This document shows positions 15,394-23,340 of a stretch of 47,784 nucleotides of DNA, in pieces. The position numbers and the translations under genes were made by a program. The notes beneath the pieces were generated by a model. That model saw nothing but the letters and a program-made list of their open reading frames with translations, searched no databases and was not told the DNA's origin. This stretch comes from Akkermansiaceae bacterium UBA5689. Lineage in GTDB: Bacteria > Verrucomicrobiota > Verrucomicrobiia > Verrucomicrobiales > Akkermansiaceae. The stretch lies in NCBI GenBank assembly GCA_002420305.1, contig DIHT01000087.1, positions 34,416 to 82,199 on the forward strand, given 5' to 3'. The stretch's first letter is position 1; the number at the start of each line of letters is the position of its first letter.

Positions 15394-16515
15394 ATGATTA
15401 CACCCTCACACTTCCTGCCGGCCCTCTTGCTGACGCTGTGGCTCGGGTCTGATGTGTTGCAGGCCGGGGAGTCCCCGTCGGATACTAAAAGGCCGGTTTC
15501 CGAGAGCTGGAGTTTTGTCAGTATTCCTGATTTCCTGAACTTTGACATCGAGTATCCTCAGAAGGGATGGGAGGACGCACTTGGCTTTATCCTCGAGTCG
15601 ATGAAAAAAGAAGACCCCGCGTTTGCCATGGTCGCGGGGGATCTGGTGATGGGGCATTGGGGAACTCAGAAAGAAGAGATCGATCGCTGGGCAAAGAAGT
15701 ATTATCCTGGCTGGGTTCAGCGGTTCAAGGATCACGATCTGAAAGTCTATGCCGCGCTTGGGGATCACGAGATTCGAGATAATCCATGGCGAGGAGCTGG
15801 AGCTGATGCGGTCCCGTTTTATAAGGATGCGTTTCGCCGACACCTGAAAATGCCCCTTAATGGACCTGATCACATGCAGGGAACGGCCTTTTACTGGTTG
15901 CATAAGAATGCGCTCTTTGTCTCGGTGGATGTCTTTGAGAAGGGGAAGAGTGATCAGGGTGAGATTGCAGCCGGGGTCACGGGTCGGCAACTTGAATGGT
16001 TTGAGCAGGTGCTAAATGAGCATGGTCCCAAGGTCGACCATATCGTGGTGATGGGGCATACCCCGATTCTCAGACCGGTGAGGACCTTTAGTTCATCGGG
16101 GATGCTGACGGTCGAGGACCAAGAGTCGGCTTTCTGGAAGTCCATGGTAGTGCATGGTGTCGATCTCTACCTCTGTGGGGAGGTGCATGCAGTGACATGC
16201 ACTCAGCGTGAAGGTATTCAGCAAATCGCTCATGGCGGACTGATTGGCCGCACCACTAAGCCCAACTACCTCGCGGTGACAGTCTCTGAGGACAGACTCG
16301 AGCTTGATTTGAAGGAAATTGAGCTCGTCAACGGCACAGGAAGGCTCTGGCAGCAAGACAAGAGTCGTGGGCCGTGGGATACCATTACGATTACCGAGGA
16401 TCGTAAAAAAACGGGGTTTACTTCAATCGGCCAGGTGCTGATCAACAAGAAGGGTTCGCCCAAAACCTTTGAGGGAGCCACAGGTTTTTTCATGGAGAAT
16501 ACCCCGAAACCTTAA
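15394..16515 (+). CDS. Secreted calcineurin-like metallophosphoesterase
   Basis: The ATG at 15394 gives 373 residues and a signal peptide (1-24, ends VLQA). Metallophosphoesterase landmarks appear in order: PDFLNFD near 45-51 in place of the D-x-H motif, VAGDLVMG at 80-87, LGDHEIRD at 122-129 (usually GNHE), MGHTPI at 220-225, and CGEVHA at 261-266 (usually GHxH). Acid, histidine and asparagine ligands are thus partly replaced, so metal loading and activity may be unusual. It could hydrolyse phosphate mono- or diesters in the periplasm; the substrate is unknown. An in-frame GTG at 15301 is less likely because it would precede the signal peptide by 31 codons. Confidence 0.75.
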   Translation: MITPSHFLPALLLTLWLGSDVLQAGESPSDTKRPVSESWSFVSIPDFLNFDIEYPQKGWEDALGFILESMKKEDPAFAMVAGDLVMGHWGTQKEEIDRWAKKYYPGWVQRFKDHDLKVYAALGDHEIRDNPWRGAGADAVPFYKDAFRRHLKMPLNGPDHMQGTAFYWLHKNALFVSVDVFEKGKSDQGEIAAGVTGRQLEWFEQVLNEHGPKVDHIVVMGHTPILRPVRTFSSSGMLTVEDQESAFWKSMVVHGVDLYLCGEVHAVTCTQREGIQQIAHGGLIGRTTKPNYLAVTVSEDRLELDLKEIELVNGTGRLWQQDKSRGPWDTITITEDRKKTGFTSIGQVLINKKGSPKTFEGATGFFMENTPKP

Positions 16516-16796
16516 GCGAACGGCAGCCGGCTCTAGTTAGTCAATGATGAGGTGCGTGAGATCAAAGAATCCTTCGCTTTGCTCTTTGAGCTCATCTTGA
16601 GCTTGCCCATTGAGAAACCCGGCCCGGGACTCTTATGTGTTTTGCTTGGTGGCTTGTAGCGCGTTTTGTTGTTGTGATTGTCGAGAAAGGATCGAAACCG
16701 GTTTTACTGAATCCCGACGCGGCAAGCGTTTTCTCCTTTGTTCATAAGCCTCTTAATTCTGATTGCATCAAAACCGTGGGGCGATTTAGCTAAGGC
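16516..16796. other. Intergenic stretch with a possible coding remnant on the minus strand
   Basis: From about 16632 down to a TAA at 16537-16539, the minus strand reads a 31-codon open stretch, GFLNGQAQDELKEQ followed by SEGFFDLTHLIID, that looks like the end of a protein but has a stop just upstream and no start. It may be a decayed 3' end. CGGCAGCCGG at about 16521 weakly recalls the dispersed element. The remainder probably holds the promoter of the ThuA-like gene. Confidence 0.35.
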
Positions 16797-17708
16797 ATGC
16801 TCAACACTCCAAAACTGCTTTGTGCCGCAGCAGGACTGCTGCTCTTCATGAATTCTGGCGTTGCAACTGCCGACCATCACGCTGGCGGGGACAAGCTTAA
16901 GGTTCTTCTCATTGACGGTCAGAACAATCACGACTGGAGACGTTGTTCGCCGGTGATGAAATCTACGCTCGAGGCTAGTGGTAAGTTTAGTGTTCATACC
17001 GAAACAGTCACCGAGGCCGATGTGATTGACTGGATTGTCGATTTTTCGGCTTATGATGTGGTTCTCTCGAATTACAACGGCAAGGCGTGGCAGGAGAAGA
17101 CCCAGAAGGCTTTCGTGAAATACATCGAGGAGGGCGGAAACCTGGTGGTGGTTCACGCAGCCGATAATTCGTTTCGGGAATGGAAGGAATACAATCTGAT
17201 GATTGGTCTTGGTGGTTGGGGTGGTCGTAATGAAAAGGATGGCCCCTACGTGTATTGGAAGGACGGTAAAGTGGTTCGTGATGACTCGAAGGGCCGGGGA
17301 GGTTCACATGGTCGTGCTTGGGAGTATAAGGTGGTAGTCCGCGATACGGAGCACCCGATCACAAAAGGTTTACCCAAGGAATTTCTTCAGGCGAAAGAAG
17401 AGCTCTACGATCGATTGCGAGGTCCGGGCGAGAACATGAAGATCCTGGCGACCGCATTGGCCAAAGGGGGCTCTGAGCGTCATGAGCCGGTGCTGATGAC
17501 AATCTCCTACGGAAAGGGTCGAATTTTCCATACGGTGATGGGACACGACAGCAAGTCGATGCTGGGGGTGGCCTTTCAGGAAACCTTGCTTCGAGGAACC
17601 GAGTGGGCCGCTACCGGAAAGGTCACCTTTCCACCGGTAACCGCCGAAGAGCTCCCTGTTGACAAGGCTCTTTCCCGCGATCCCAAAGCGAGTGCGGTCG
17701 CTCCCTAG
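16797..17708 (+). CDS. Secreted ThuA-like protein
   Basis: The 303-residue product has a signal peptide (about 1-25) and a class I glutamine-amidotransferase-like ThuA fold: KVLLIDGQNNHDWR near 35, a SAYDVVLSNYNG strand, KYIEEGGNLVVVHAADN, GGWGGRNEKDGP, DTEHPITKGLP and YGKGRIFHTVMGHD. ThuA-like domains are common in secreted sugar-related proteins of PVC bacteria; the founding ThuA belongs to trehalose use in rhizobia. The catalytic role is not proven in the family. NHD near 43-45 and GHD near 245 mark the usual ligand-binding loops. It has its own upstream gap and no operon partner. Confidence 0.85.
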   Translation: MLNTPKLLCAAAGLLLFMNSGVATADHHAGGDKLKVLLIDGQNNHDWRRCSPVMKSTLEASGKFSVHTETVTEADVIDWIVDFSAYDVVLSNYNGKAWQEKTQKAFVKYIEEGGNLVVVHAADNSFREWKEYNLMIGLGGWGGRNEKDGPYVYWKDGKVVRDDSKGRGGSHGRAWEYKVVVRDTEHPITKGLPKEFLQAKEELYDRLRGPGENMKILATALAKGGSERHEPVLMTISYGKGRIFHTVMGHDSKSMLGVAFQETLLRGTEWAATGKVTFPPVTAEELPVDKALSRDPKASAVAP

Positions 17709-18069
17709 GTTTGGGAATAGGGAACACTCTCAGAGTCGTCTAGCAGGGAGGGTAGATGCCACTCCCCTCCGCATCTTTTCGCTGCACGCGCAGTGTGATA
17801 GCTCTGCGCCTGTATGGCTGTTGTCTCTGTGGCGTCTGTAGAGCTGCCGCTGGGTTTTCTTGGTGGAGGTCAGCCTGTCTTTGCGCCACGGATCGCTGGG
17901 AAGGAGGGCGTAATTGAGATCGGGTCAGAGTGCAGAGACTTTGACCTGCTGGAAGTAGTTGGCGACAATGCGGCGGGGAGCCAAGGCTCCGGCTGCTCTA
18001 CTTCGCTCATTGGTAGTTCGGAGTGATTATGGATTGGGAGATCGGCGTGACGTGTTATTAGTGAACTCA
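17709..18069. other. 361-bp intergenic stretch
   Basis: No supported gene. A short frame at 17814-18026 has no recognisable features. A GC-rich inverted repeat GGGAG / CTCCC lies near 17745-17767 and is followed at a distance by CATCTTTT, a weak terminator candidate for the ThuA-like gene. Confidence 0.35.
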
Positions 18070-18594
18070 ATGCGTATAGTTATAGCCGCGGTTATTCTTC
18101 TTTGTGGAACGGCGGGTGGACAGGGGCTGCTCAGAACCCTCGATGCCTTCTGTGAGGATTTTACCGGGGTAGTCCCGCTCGTCCCCAAGGTCGATAAAGA
18201 GAGGATAACCTTTTCCTGCTTCAAGGCTCGCGAGGGTCTTTTGGCCAAGTACAACGTTCGCTATAGCTTCCGAAAGGCGCGCTTGGAGAGGGATATGCCA
18301 TGCGTTGCGATTATCGTGGATATGCCCTCGGTGGATGATCGAGCGAAGGCGCGGATGCGTCAGGCACTGGTAGCTCACGGCTTAGAGGTGTGGGGTGCTG
18401 GGGTAGTGGAACGGGGTGGCTTTGGGGTTCCGGGAAAGTCGACGGTCGAATACGGGCGGAAGAGTGCGAAGGCGCCGTGCTTTCTGATTGTTGAAGAAGA
18501 GCTCAAGCGTCCGGGGCTTCCGGATCTGACTCGCTTCACGATCGAGGCAAAGACCTACAAGGCTTTGCAATACAACAAAGCCCGAATTCAATGA
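18070..18594 (+). CDS. Exported protein of unknown function
   Basis: From ATG 18070 the product has 174 residues with a signal peptide (1-18, IVIAAVILLCGTAGGQ). The mature part has alternating beta-like and amphipathic segments (LRTLDAFCEDFTGVVPL, VAIIVDMPSVDDRAK) and a basic C-terminus (KALQYNKARIQ), with three cysteines. No family recognised. In-frame codons upstream to 17959 look like intergenic sequence. It ends 84 bp before the stop of the convergent LamG gene. Confidence 0.6.
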   Translation: MRIVIAAVILLCGTAGGQGLLRTLDAFCEDFTGVVPLVPKVDKERITFSCFKAREGLLAKYNVRYSFRKARLERDMPCVAIIVDMPSVDDRAKARMRQALVAHGLEVWGAGVVERGGFGVPGKSTVEYGRKSAKAPCFLIVEEELKRPGLPDLTRFTIEAKTYKALQYNKARIQ

Positions 18595-18680
18595 GGCCCA
18601 TTTGGGACTTCTTGAAGAAGTTCGCCGCAAACATAAGGGGCGTTGATTCGAGGTATGCGGAGTCCGTAGGTTCGCAGGAA

Positions 18681-20261
18681 TCAATCGCTCACGGTTACAT
18701 CATCAAGAGACAGCCCGCTGAAGGCATCCGGGCTATCATCACTGATAAAATTCCACTCGATGACAACGTTGGTTCCAATGGAGTTCTTGGGAAGAGGCAT
18801 TCGGATAGTGCTCCAATCATCATCAAAAATAGCCATATCGATTGGGATCTCGTCCCCCAGAGGAGTCAAATCGGAGGACCTCAAAATGCGTACGCCTGCC
18901 GTATCGCCAAAGCCATCAGCGTCCCGGAATACCTTAAAAGATAATTCGGCGTTAGAGGCAGCGGTGAGATCAATGCTCGGAGACCGTAGCGAAACATTGG
19001 AGTTTGGGCCATAATCTCCAAGGTTAGTAGACCATGCGAGGGCCGAGTCATTTGCCCCAGTAAGCGGGCCGGTGCTTGCGGACGGAGTCCCGAGTTCCCA
19101 GGAAGTGGCAGCATTCTGATCGTTAATCAGGGAGGTCCAGTCTTGTGCGCCGTCTTCAAAGTCTGAGAAGTAGTAGACCTGCGGGGGCGGTTGGAATTCC
19201 TCAATCACAAAGTAGCGCTGAGGCTCTGGAGGTTGGTCAATGATAAGGGTGTTTACCTCAGGTGTAGCTGCCAGATTGCCGAGGTTAGCGAAGATCGGCC
19301 AGGTGGCCGTATTCCCAGAAAGATCGGTGGAGCTGCGTACATTGTAGCGCTTGCCTGCTTTGCTTCTCCACGAGAGAAGAAGATTGGACTCAACACTCCT
19401 GACTTCAAGGGTGAGTCGGTCACCAATAATCAGGGATAAGTTCCTCTGGAAGACTTCAGAGGGAAGGGCCTGATTGTAAAAGTTTACTTCATCGAAGAGT
19501 CCGGAAAAGGATTCCTGAGCATCCCACCGACCACCAATTCCCAAGGGGGTAGAGCCCATTGGGTAGCTTCCTCCTGAATTGGTGAATGGGCCGACAGTTG
19601 TGAGGTTCGTTTGGCCCAGGGTAAGGTCCGCGATATAGTTCGTCCACGTCACGTTGCCCGGGCCTCTGGTGTAAGAACCTGCGACGTAATACCAGTGTCC
19701 GGGAGTAAAGCTCTCCAGCAAGGTCGTCGTATTTGCATCGCTGTGGGAGTTTCCTATCGTGCTCCTTATCCTTCTGCCATTGCTGGGAAGGGGGCCTCCC
19801 TGGGTCAGAAAATATCCTCGGTCATTTCCTGAGCGTGTAGAAATGATATAGCCAAGGTTCCACTGGCCTCCGGTGATTTCCGGGGCAAGGGGCGAAAAAA
19901 GGATTTCATATGAGACGGAATCTCCAAGGGTAATGGAGTCGGCGCGCAGGTAGGCACCCTCTGCGTTATCGGTGCCCGGTCCTCGGTGGGTTTGGGCTGC
20001 ATCCGAAGATGAATCAAAGCCGGGCATCCCCAGCTGCAACTGATCAGCGGTTCCACTGCCGAACACCCGTAATGTAAGATCAGTAGTTCCCTTCAGATCG
20101 CCCATTCGCTCTTCGTTCGTCATTCCATCAAAGCTATATTGGTGGAGCAGGCTAGGATGAGAAGATGTGGCCGCCTGCCAGTCTGAGACTGAGGCGTGAG
20201 CCGTTGCCGCAAGGCTGAATATGAGTGCACCTCGCAAGGGAAAGATCAGCCACTGCTTCAT
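18681..20261 (-). CDS. Secreted LamG-type protein with a C-terminal jelly-roll
   Basis: The 526-residue product has a signal peptide (1-23, ends AHA), a concanavalin A-like/LamG domain (about 35-270: LLHQYSFDG, VSYEILFSPLAP, WYYVAGSY, FSGLFDEVNFYNQALPS), an Fn3-like stretch (LLLSWRSKAGKRYNVRSS), and a jelly-roll domain (about 365-526: YYFSDFEDGAQDW, SLRSPSIDLTAAS, GLSLDDVTVSD). The last two parts are paralogous to the end of the protein at 5780-8377. LamG domains bind glycans or other ligands, so a cell-surface or secreted binding role is likely. No sorting signal is seen at the C-terminus. Confidence 0.75.
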   Translation of the reverse strand: MKQWLIFPLRGALIFSLAATAHASVSDWQAATSSHPSLLHQYSFDGMTNEERMGDLKGTTDLTLRVFGSGTADQLQLGMPGFDSSSDAAQTHRGPGTDNAEGAYLRADSITLGDSVSYEILFSPLAPEITGGQWNLGYIISTRSGNDRGYFLTQGGPLPSNGRRIRSTIGNSHSDANTTTLLESFTPGHWYYVAGSYTRGPGNVTWTNYIADLTLGQTNLTTVGPFTNSGGSYPMGSTPLGIGGRWDAQESFSGLFDEVNFYNQALPSEVFQRNLSLIIGDRLTLEVRSVESNLLLSWRSKAGKRYNVRSSTDLSGNTATWPIFANLGNLAATPEVNTLIIDQPPEPQRYFVIEEFQPPPQVYYFSDFEDGAQDWTSLINDQNAATSWELGTPSASTGPLTGANDSALAWSTNLGDYGPNSNVSLRSPSIDLTAASNAELSFKVFRDADGFGDTAGVRILRSSDLTPLGDEIPIDMAIFDDDWSTIRMPLPKNSIGTNVVIEWNFISDDSPDAFSGLSLDDVTVSD

Positions 20262-20386
20262 AGCCTCTCATTTCCTCTATTGAAGTCCATCAAGGTAATC
20301 GAAAAACGGTAACCCACATATTCAAGTGATAAATGTGGTCCTCACCAGACATTCTTCCGGGTAATTCTCTCGGTCAGATAGCCGTT

Positions 20387-20419
20387 CTCATCTTTTTGCT
20401 CCCTGATTGCAAAAATGAG
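20387..20419. repeat. Bulged inverted repeat in the divergent promoter region
   Basis: CTCA, a TC bulge, TTTTTGC (20393-20399), a nine-base loop, then GCAAAAATGAG (20409-20419) pair as an 11-bp stem. It lies between the minus-strand LamG gene and the plus-strand lipoprotein gene, 97 bases from the latter. It could be an operator or a weak bidirectional terminator; AT-rich arms argue against a strong terminator. Confidence 0.4.
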
Positions 20420-20515
20420 GAGGGATCGGCTCAGCGTTATTTCTTGTTCGCTGATGCAATAGGGCATTCTGCTCGCTTGCACTGCGTGTGGAGGAGATGA
20501 TATCACTTTGGCGCG

Positions 20516-20980
20516 ATGCGTGGAGTGAATTATTTAATGGGTCTGGCGAGTCTGACGGGATTGCTTGTTGGGGGATGTCAAAGCGTCACCACGCCGATGA
20601 CCAGCGCGCAATTACAGAAATCCTACAAGGAAGACTTTGGAGCAGTGTTGGCTATCAAAGAGGTAGTTTACAATGACTCTCCTGATGATGGGAGCGGAGT
20701 AGTGGGTGGAGTGATTGCGGGAGCTCTCATTGGGTCAGATGATGGGGCGGCATTGGAAGGTGCTTTGGTAGGGGGCCTGCTCGGTGGGATAGGGGATAAG
20801 CTCTCAGAGAAGACCGCCTATGAGATCCGTATCAGAAAGGACGGAGGAGAAGAGGTGACCATTCTGCAGAGAACCCGGGGTCTCAGGGGGCTCCGGCCAA
20901 GGGACCGGGTGCGAATACTCACGGATCCGGCGGGGGGAACTATTGTTGAGAGGCTTTCGTCGGGTCGGAACGGAGGTTGA
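20516..20980 (+). CDS. Glycine-zipper lipoprotein
   Basis: The 154-residue product has a lipoprotein-type signal (TGLLVGGC, lipidated Cys21). Residues about 62-92 form a glycine-zipper segment (GVVGGVIAGALIGSDDGA, then GGLLGGIGDKLSEK) like that in SlyB/17-kDa surface antigen proteins, and the C-terminal part has GLRPRDRVRIL typical of that family. The glycine zipper may insert in or pack against the outer membrane. GGAG at 20491-20494 is 22 bases upstream, so the true start is a little uncertain. Confidence 0.75.
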   Translation: MRGVNYLMGLASLTGLLVGGCQSVTTPMTSAQLQKSYKEDFGAVLAIKEVVYNDSPDDGSGVVGGVIAGALIGSDDGAALEGALVGGLLGGIGDKLSEKTAYEIRIRKDGGEEVTILQRTRGLRGLRPRDRVRILTDPAGGTIVERLSSGRNGG

Positions 20981-21148
20981 GCCTGTTCTTAAAAGCGGGT
21001 GACTGGAGCGTGGCACGCGTTAGACACCTTTACGGGAATGGGGTTGCGGATCCATCTTGGTTCAACTTCTGGAGGTTCTGTGGAAAAGAGATAGGAATAA
21101 TGACAATCCACCATTAGCCAAATCCGCAGAAATCCTGTATAGAGACGT

Positions 21149-21607
21149 ATGCACAAATCTCAGATCTTTTTTGCTACCCAGACCGGGAACTCACAGGAGG
21201 TCGCGGAGAAGTTACAGGAGGAGCTGGGGGAGAGTGGAATCGAGGTTGAATGTGTCGATATGTTTGACTCTGATCCGGAGAATATTTCAGAGCTCTCGAA
21301 TCTCTATTACGTTGTGAGCACTTGGGGCGAGGGTGAACCTCCTGATGATTCCGTAGGGTATTTCGAAAAGTTGAAAGAATACCCCGATGGACACTACTCC
21401 GGGAAACGGTTTGCAATCTGTGGTCTCGGAGATTCTGGCTACGACATTTTTAATGGATTCGGAAAGGACTTGGAATCTGAGTTAAAGCGCCTCGGGGGGG
21501 TAGGAATCGTCGAGCGAGTTGATTGCGATATCGATTTTGAGGAATTGTCGGATCCATGGATCGCAAAAATCGTAGAGCACGAAAAAGCTCTGCAGGCTGA
21601 AGGCTAG
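21149..21607 (+). CDS. Flavodoxin-like FMN protein
   Basis: The 152-residue product is a single flavodoxin domain: FFATQTGNSQEVA at 7-19 is the FMN phosphate loop, VVSTWGEGEPPDD at 55-67 and CGLGDSGYDIFNGFGK at 91-106 are the isoalloxazine loops. The WGEGEPPD form is closer to the domain fused in sulfite reductase and cytochrome P450 reductases, or to MioC, than to short-chain flavodoxins. It probably carries electrons for a cytosolic reductase; the partner is not next to it. The length fits a stand-alone domain. Confidence 0.85.
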   Translation: MHKSQIFFATQTGNSQEVAEKLQEELGESGIEVECVDMFDSDPENISELSNLYYVVSTWGEGEPPDDSVGYFEKLKEYPDGHYSGKRFAICGLGDSGYDIFNGFGKDLESELKRLGGVGIVERVDCDIDFEELSDPWIAKIVEHEKALQAEG

Positions 21608-22033
21608 GGTCACTAGCTCAGTTTTAGGCCTGGTACACAGGCCAGGTGTGATGGGTAGACAGTCGGTTGGGGGTGAACGCCGGGTTCCTGTGCGTCAGGG
21701 GGGGCTCCTGTTGGTGGCCGGTGGAGTCGTGCGAGGCTTGTGCAGCCAAAAAGGGTGACGAACGATCCCGCACTGCCTTGTTATGAAACGGTTAACCTAC
21801 AATGCTCACAAGGAGTTTGAGAAACCTTTTATCAGTCCGCATGAAAACCCATCAACATGCATATTGGACCGAATAGACAGTTATTTGCGGGATCGTCACG
21901 TCACGGTTATGTCTTAACTCAGAAAGCGGATTAAAGCTGCCGCTTGATTGCAAAAGAATAGCGCCGGATTGTCTCCCCTGCCCGAGTTAGTGCTTTGCAG
22001 CGGAACGCCTCCTAGCCAGCGTTGATGGTCTCT
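21608..22033. other. 426-bp intergenic stretch with a short hairpin
   Basis: GGCCTG (21627-21632) pairs with CAGGCC (21638-21643), about 20 bases after the flavodoxin stop, but without a T tract. A GC-rich part (about 21645-21760) has several G runs and looks structured. A 44-codon frame (21783-21917, MKRLTYNAHKEF...) has no RBS or features and is not called. I cannot match the G-rich part to an RNA family from memory. Confidence 0.35.
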
Positions 22034-22453
22034 CTATTTCCACCGATTGCGGGAGAGCCAGAGGCAGAGTCCAATAGCGGTCATTTGCACTAGGAGCCTG
22101 ATGAGGTGTCCCTGAAAGGAAAGAGTCGTGCCGTCGCCCAGAGAAATATTGTTGATCCACATATTCAGATTTGCTGGGTAGATAAGGATAAGAAAGGCCG
22201 CGGTAGCGAGTGCGCTTGGCCTACGAGTTGGAGGAGCAAGGAGTCCAACGCCGAGGAGGATCTCTGCTGCTCCACTGGCGTAAACCCAGAAAAGGGGGTC
22301 TCCCACAATGTCTGGTACTATTGGTGCAAACCAATTCGGACTAGTAAAGTGGAGGATGCCAACGCGGATGAAGAAAAGGCCCAGAGCTAAAGCGGTAAGG
22401 GCTTGTGTGAGTCTGATCGAGACCTGTAGCCAGCGGGCTGCGTCCAATTTCAT
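22034..22453 (-). CDS. DoxX-like membrane protein
   Basis: The 139-residue product has four predicted helices and the family pattern: FFIRVGILHFTSP near 28, FWVYASGAAEILLGVGLL near 55-72, and LNMWINN near 95. DoxX-like proteins are small inner-membrane proteins linked to redox functions and are often seen without proven roles. It is last in a four-gene minus-strand operon, 36 bp after the HAD gene. A link to the sugar-synthesis genes upstream is not obvious and may be only positional. Confidence 0.75.
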   Translation of the reverse strand: MKLDAARWLQVSIRLTQALTALALGLFFIRVGILHFTSPNWFAPIVPDIVGDPLFWVYASGAAEILLGVGLLAPPTRRPSALATAAFLILIYPANLNMWINNISLGDGTTLSFQGHLIRLLVQMTAIGLCLWLSRNRWK

Positions 22454-22489
22454 AGAAGGGAAGTTCTTTCTATTGCGTGATTGGAGCGT

Positions 22490-23338
22490 TTACCTCAACA
22501 GGTGGCAGATTTGCTGAAGATGTGTAACAACAGCATCGGGGGGCAGGAGACCGGGTTTGTCAGGGTGGAGTTTAAGAGAGTTCATATCACCGGCGAAAAG
22601 TGCAGTTCGGAAGCCTGCCTTGGCGGCTGGATGAATATCCTTGTGGGCATCGTTCCCGATATAAAGAACGTGGGCTGGAGAAATGCCGTTGGTAGCAAGT
22701 TTCTTTTTGAGAAGCAGGTAAAGGTCCTCTCCCGGTTTTGCGAGGCCATATTGGTAGGAAAAGAGGCAGAGGAATTCAGTGAACCCTAGGTCCGGCAGCG
22801 TCGCTTGCAGGAGGGCTGGGAAGAGGAGGGGGGTGTAGAATTGAGCATTGGAGACAATTCCCAGGGAGAGCGGCTTCTTTTTCAGGTCTGCGATCAGGTT
22901 GCTTGCTCCTGGCATTGGCCATACCGGATTTGTCATACACTCGTATTGAAGAGCGACATCTTCGATAACCTCTCCGACAGGATGATGAAGAAGCTCGCTC
23001 CAGATCGCGCGGATTTCTATTTCAGGGTAGGAGATTCCGCGAGCCCTTGCAGCCTGATGCTCTCGTTGTATTAATGCGGTAAGATTGGCTTCGAGAGAAT
23101 GCGGAGTCTCTGGTAGCGCTAGTTTGTGGTCCTGTAGAATGGGCCGTAAGAGGTCCTCGATCGAGGTTGCAGGTTGAGGGTTTTTTCTACAGTGCCCCGA
23201 GGCAAGGAGGGTTCCGTAGACGTCAAAAACCACCGTCCGGATTCCAGATAGTTTAGGGAGTATGGGTTTGCAGTCCGCGGGTTCGGTTACTCCCGCGGCG
23301 AGCAGGTTGCGAATGGTTTCGAGGTGGGAAAGGCTCAT
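22490..23338 (-). CDS. HAD-superfamily hydrolase
   Basis: The 282-residue product carries motif I FDVYGTLL (Asp39), motif II IVSNAQ near 161-166, Lys201 (LAKPG) as motif III, and motif IV YIGNDAHKD (226-234), with a helical cap insert between motifs I and II. The second position of motif I is Tyr41, not Asp, as in 2-haloacid dehalogenases and some phosphatases of subfamily I. It lies two bases after the GT4-like gene and in the operon led by the GpgS-like gene, so dephosphorylation of a glycosyl-phosphoglycerate is an attractive guess. Most characterised phosphatases for that step are of another HAD subfamily or the histidine-phosphatase type. Confidence 0.75.
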   Translation of the reverse strand: MSLSHLETIRNLLAAGVTEPADCKPILPKLSGIRTVVFDVYGTLLASGHCRKNPQPATSIEDLLRPILQDHKLALPETPHSLEANLTALIQREHQAARARGISYPEIEIRAIWSELLHHPVGEVIEDVALQYECMTNPVWPMPGASNLIADLKKKPLSLGIVSNAQFYTPLLFPALLQATLPDLGFTEFLCLFSYQYGLAKPGEDLYLLLKKKLATNGISPAHVLYIGNDAHKDIHPAAKAGFRTALFAGDMNSLKLHPDKPGLLPPDAVVTHLQQICHLLR

Positions 23339-23340
23339 TT

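Noticed and set aside
17814..18026. 70-codon frame upstream of the exported protein
   Set aside because: No recognisable features, Gly/Ser-rich random-like text, and it overlaps the probable leader of the gene at 18070.
21783..21917. 44-codon frame MKRLTYNAHKEF... in the gap after the flavodoxin gene
   Set aside because: No ribosome binding site and no family or helix features; not distinguishable from chance without conservation data.
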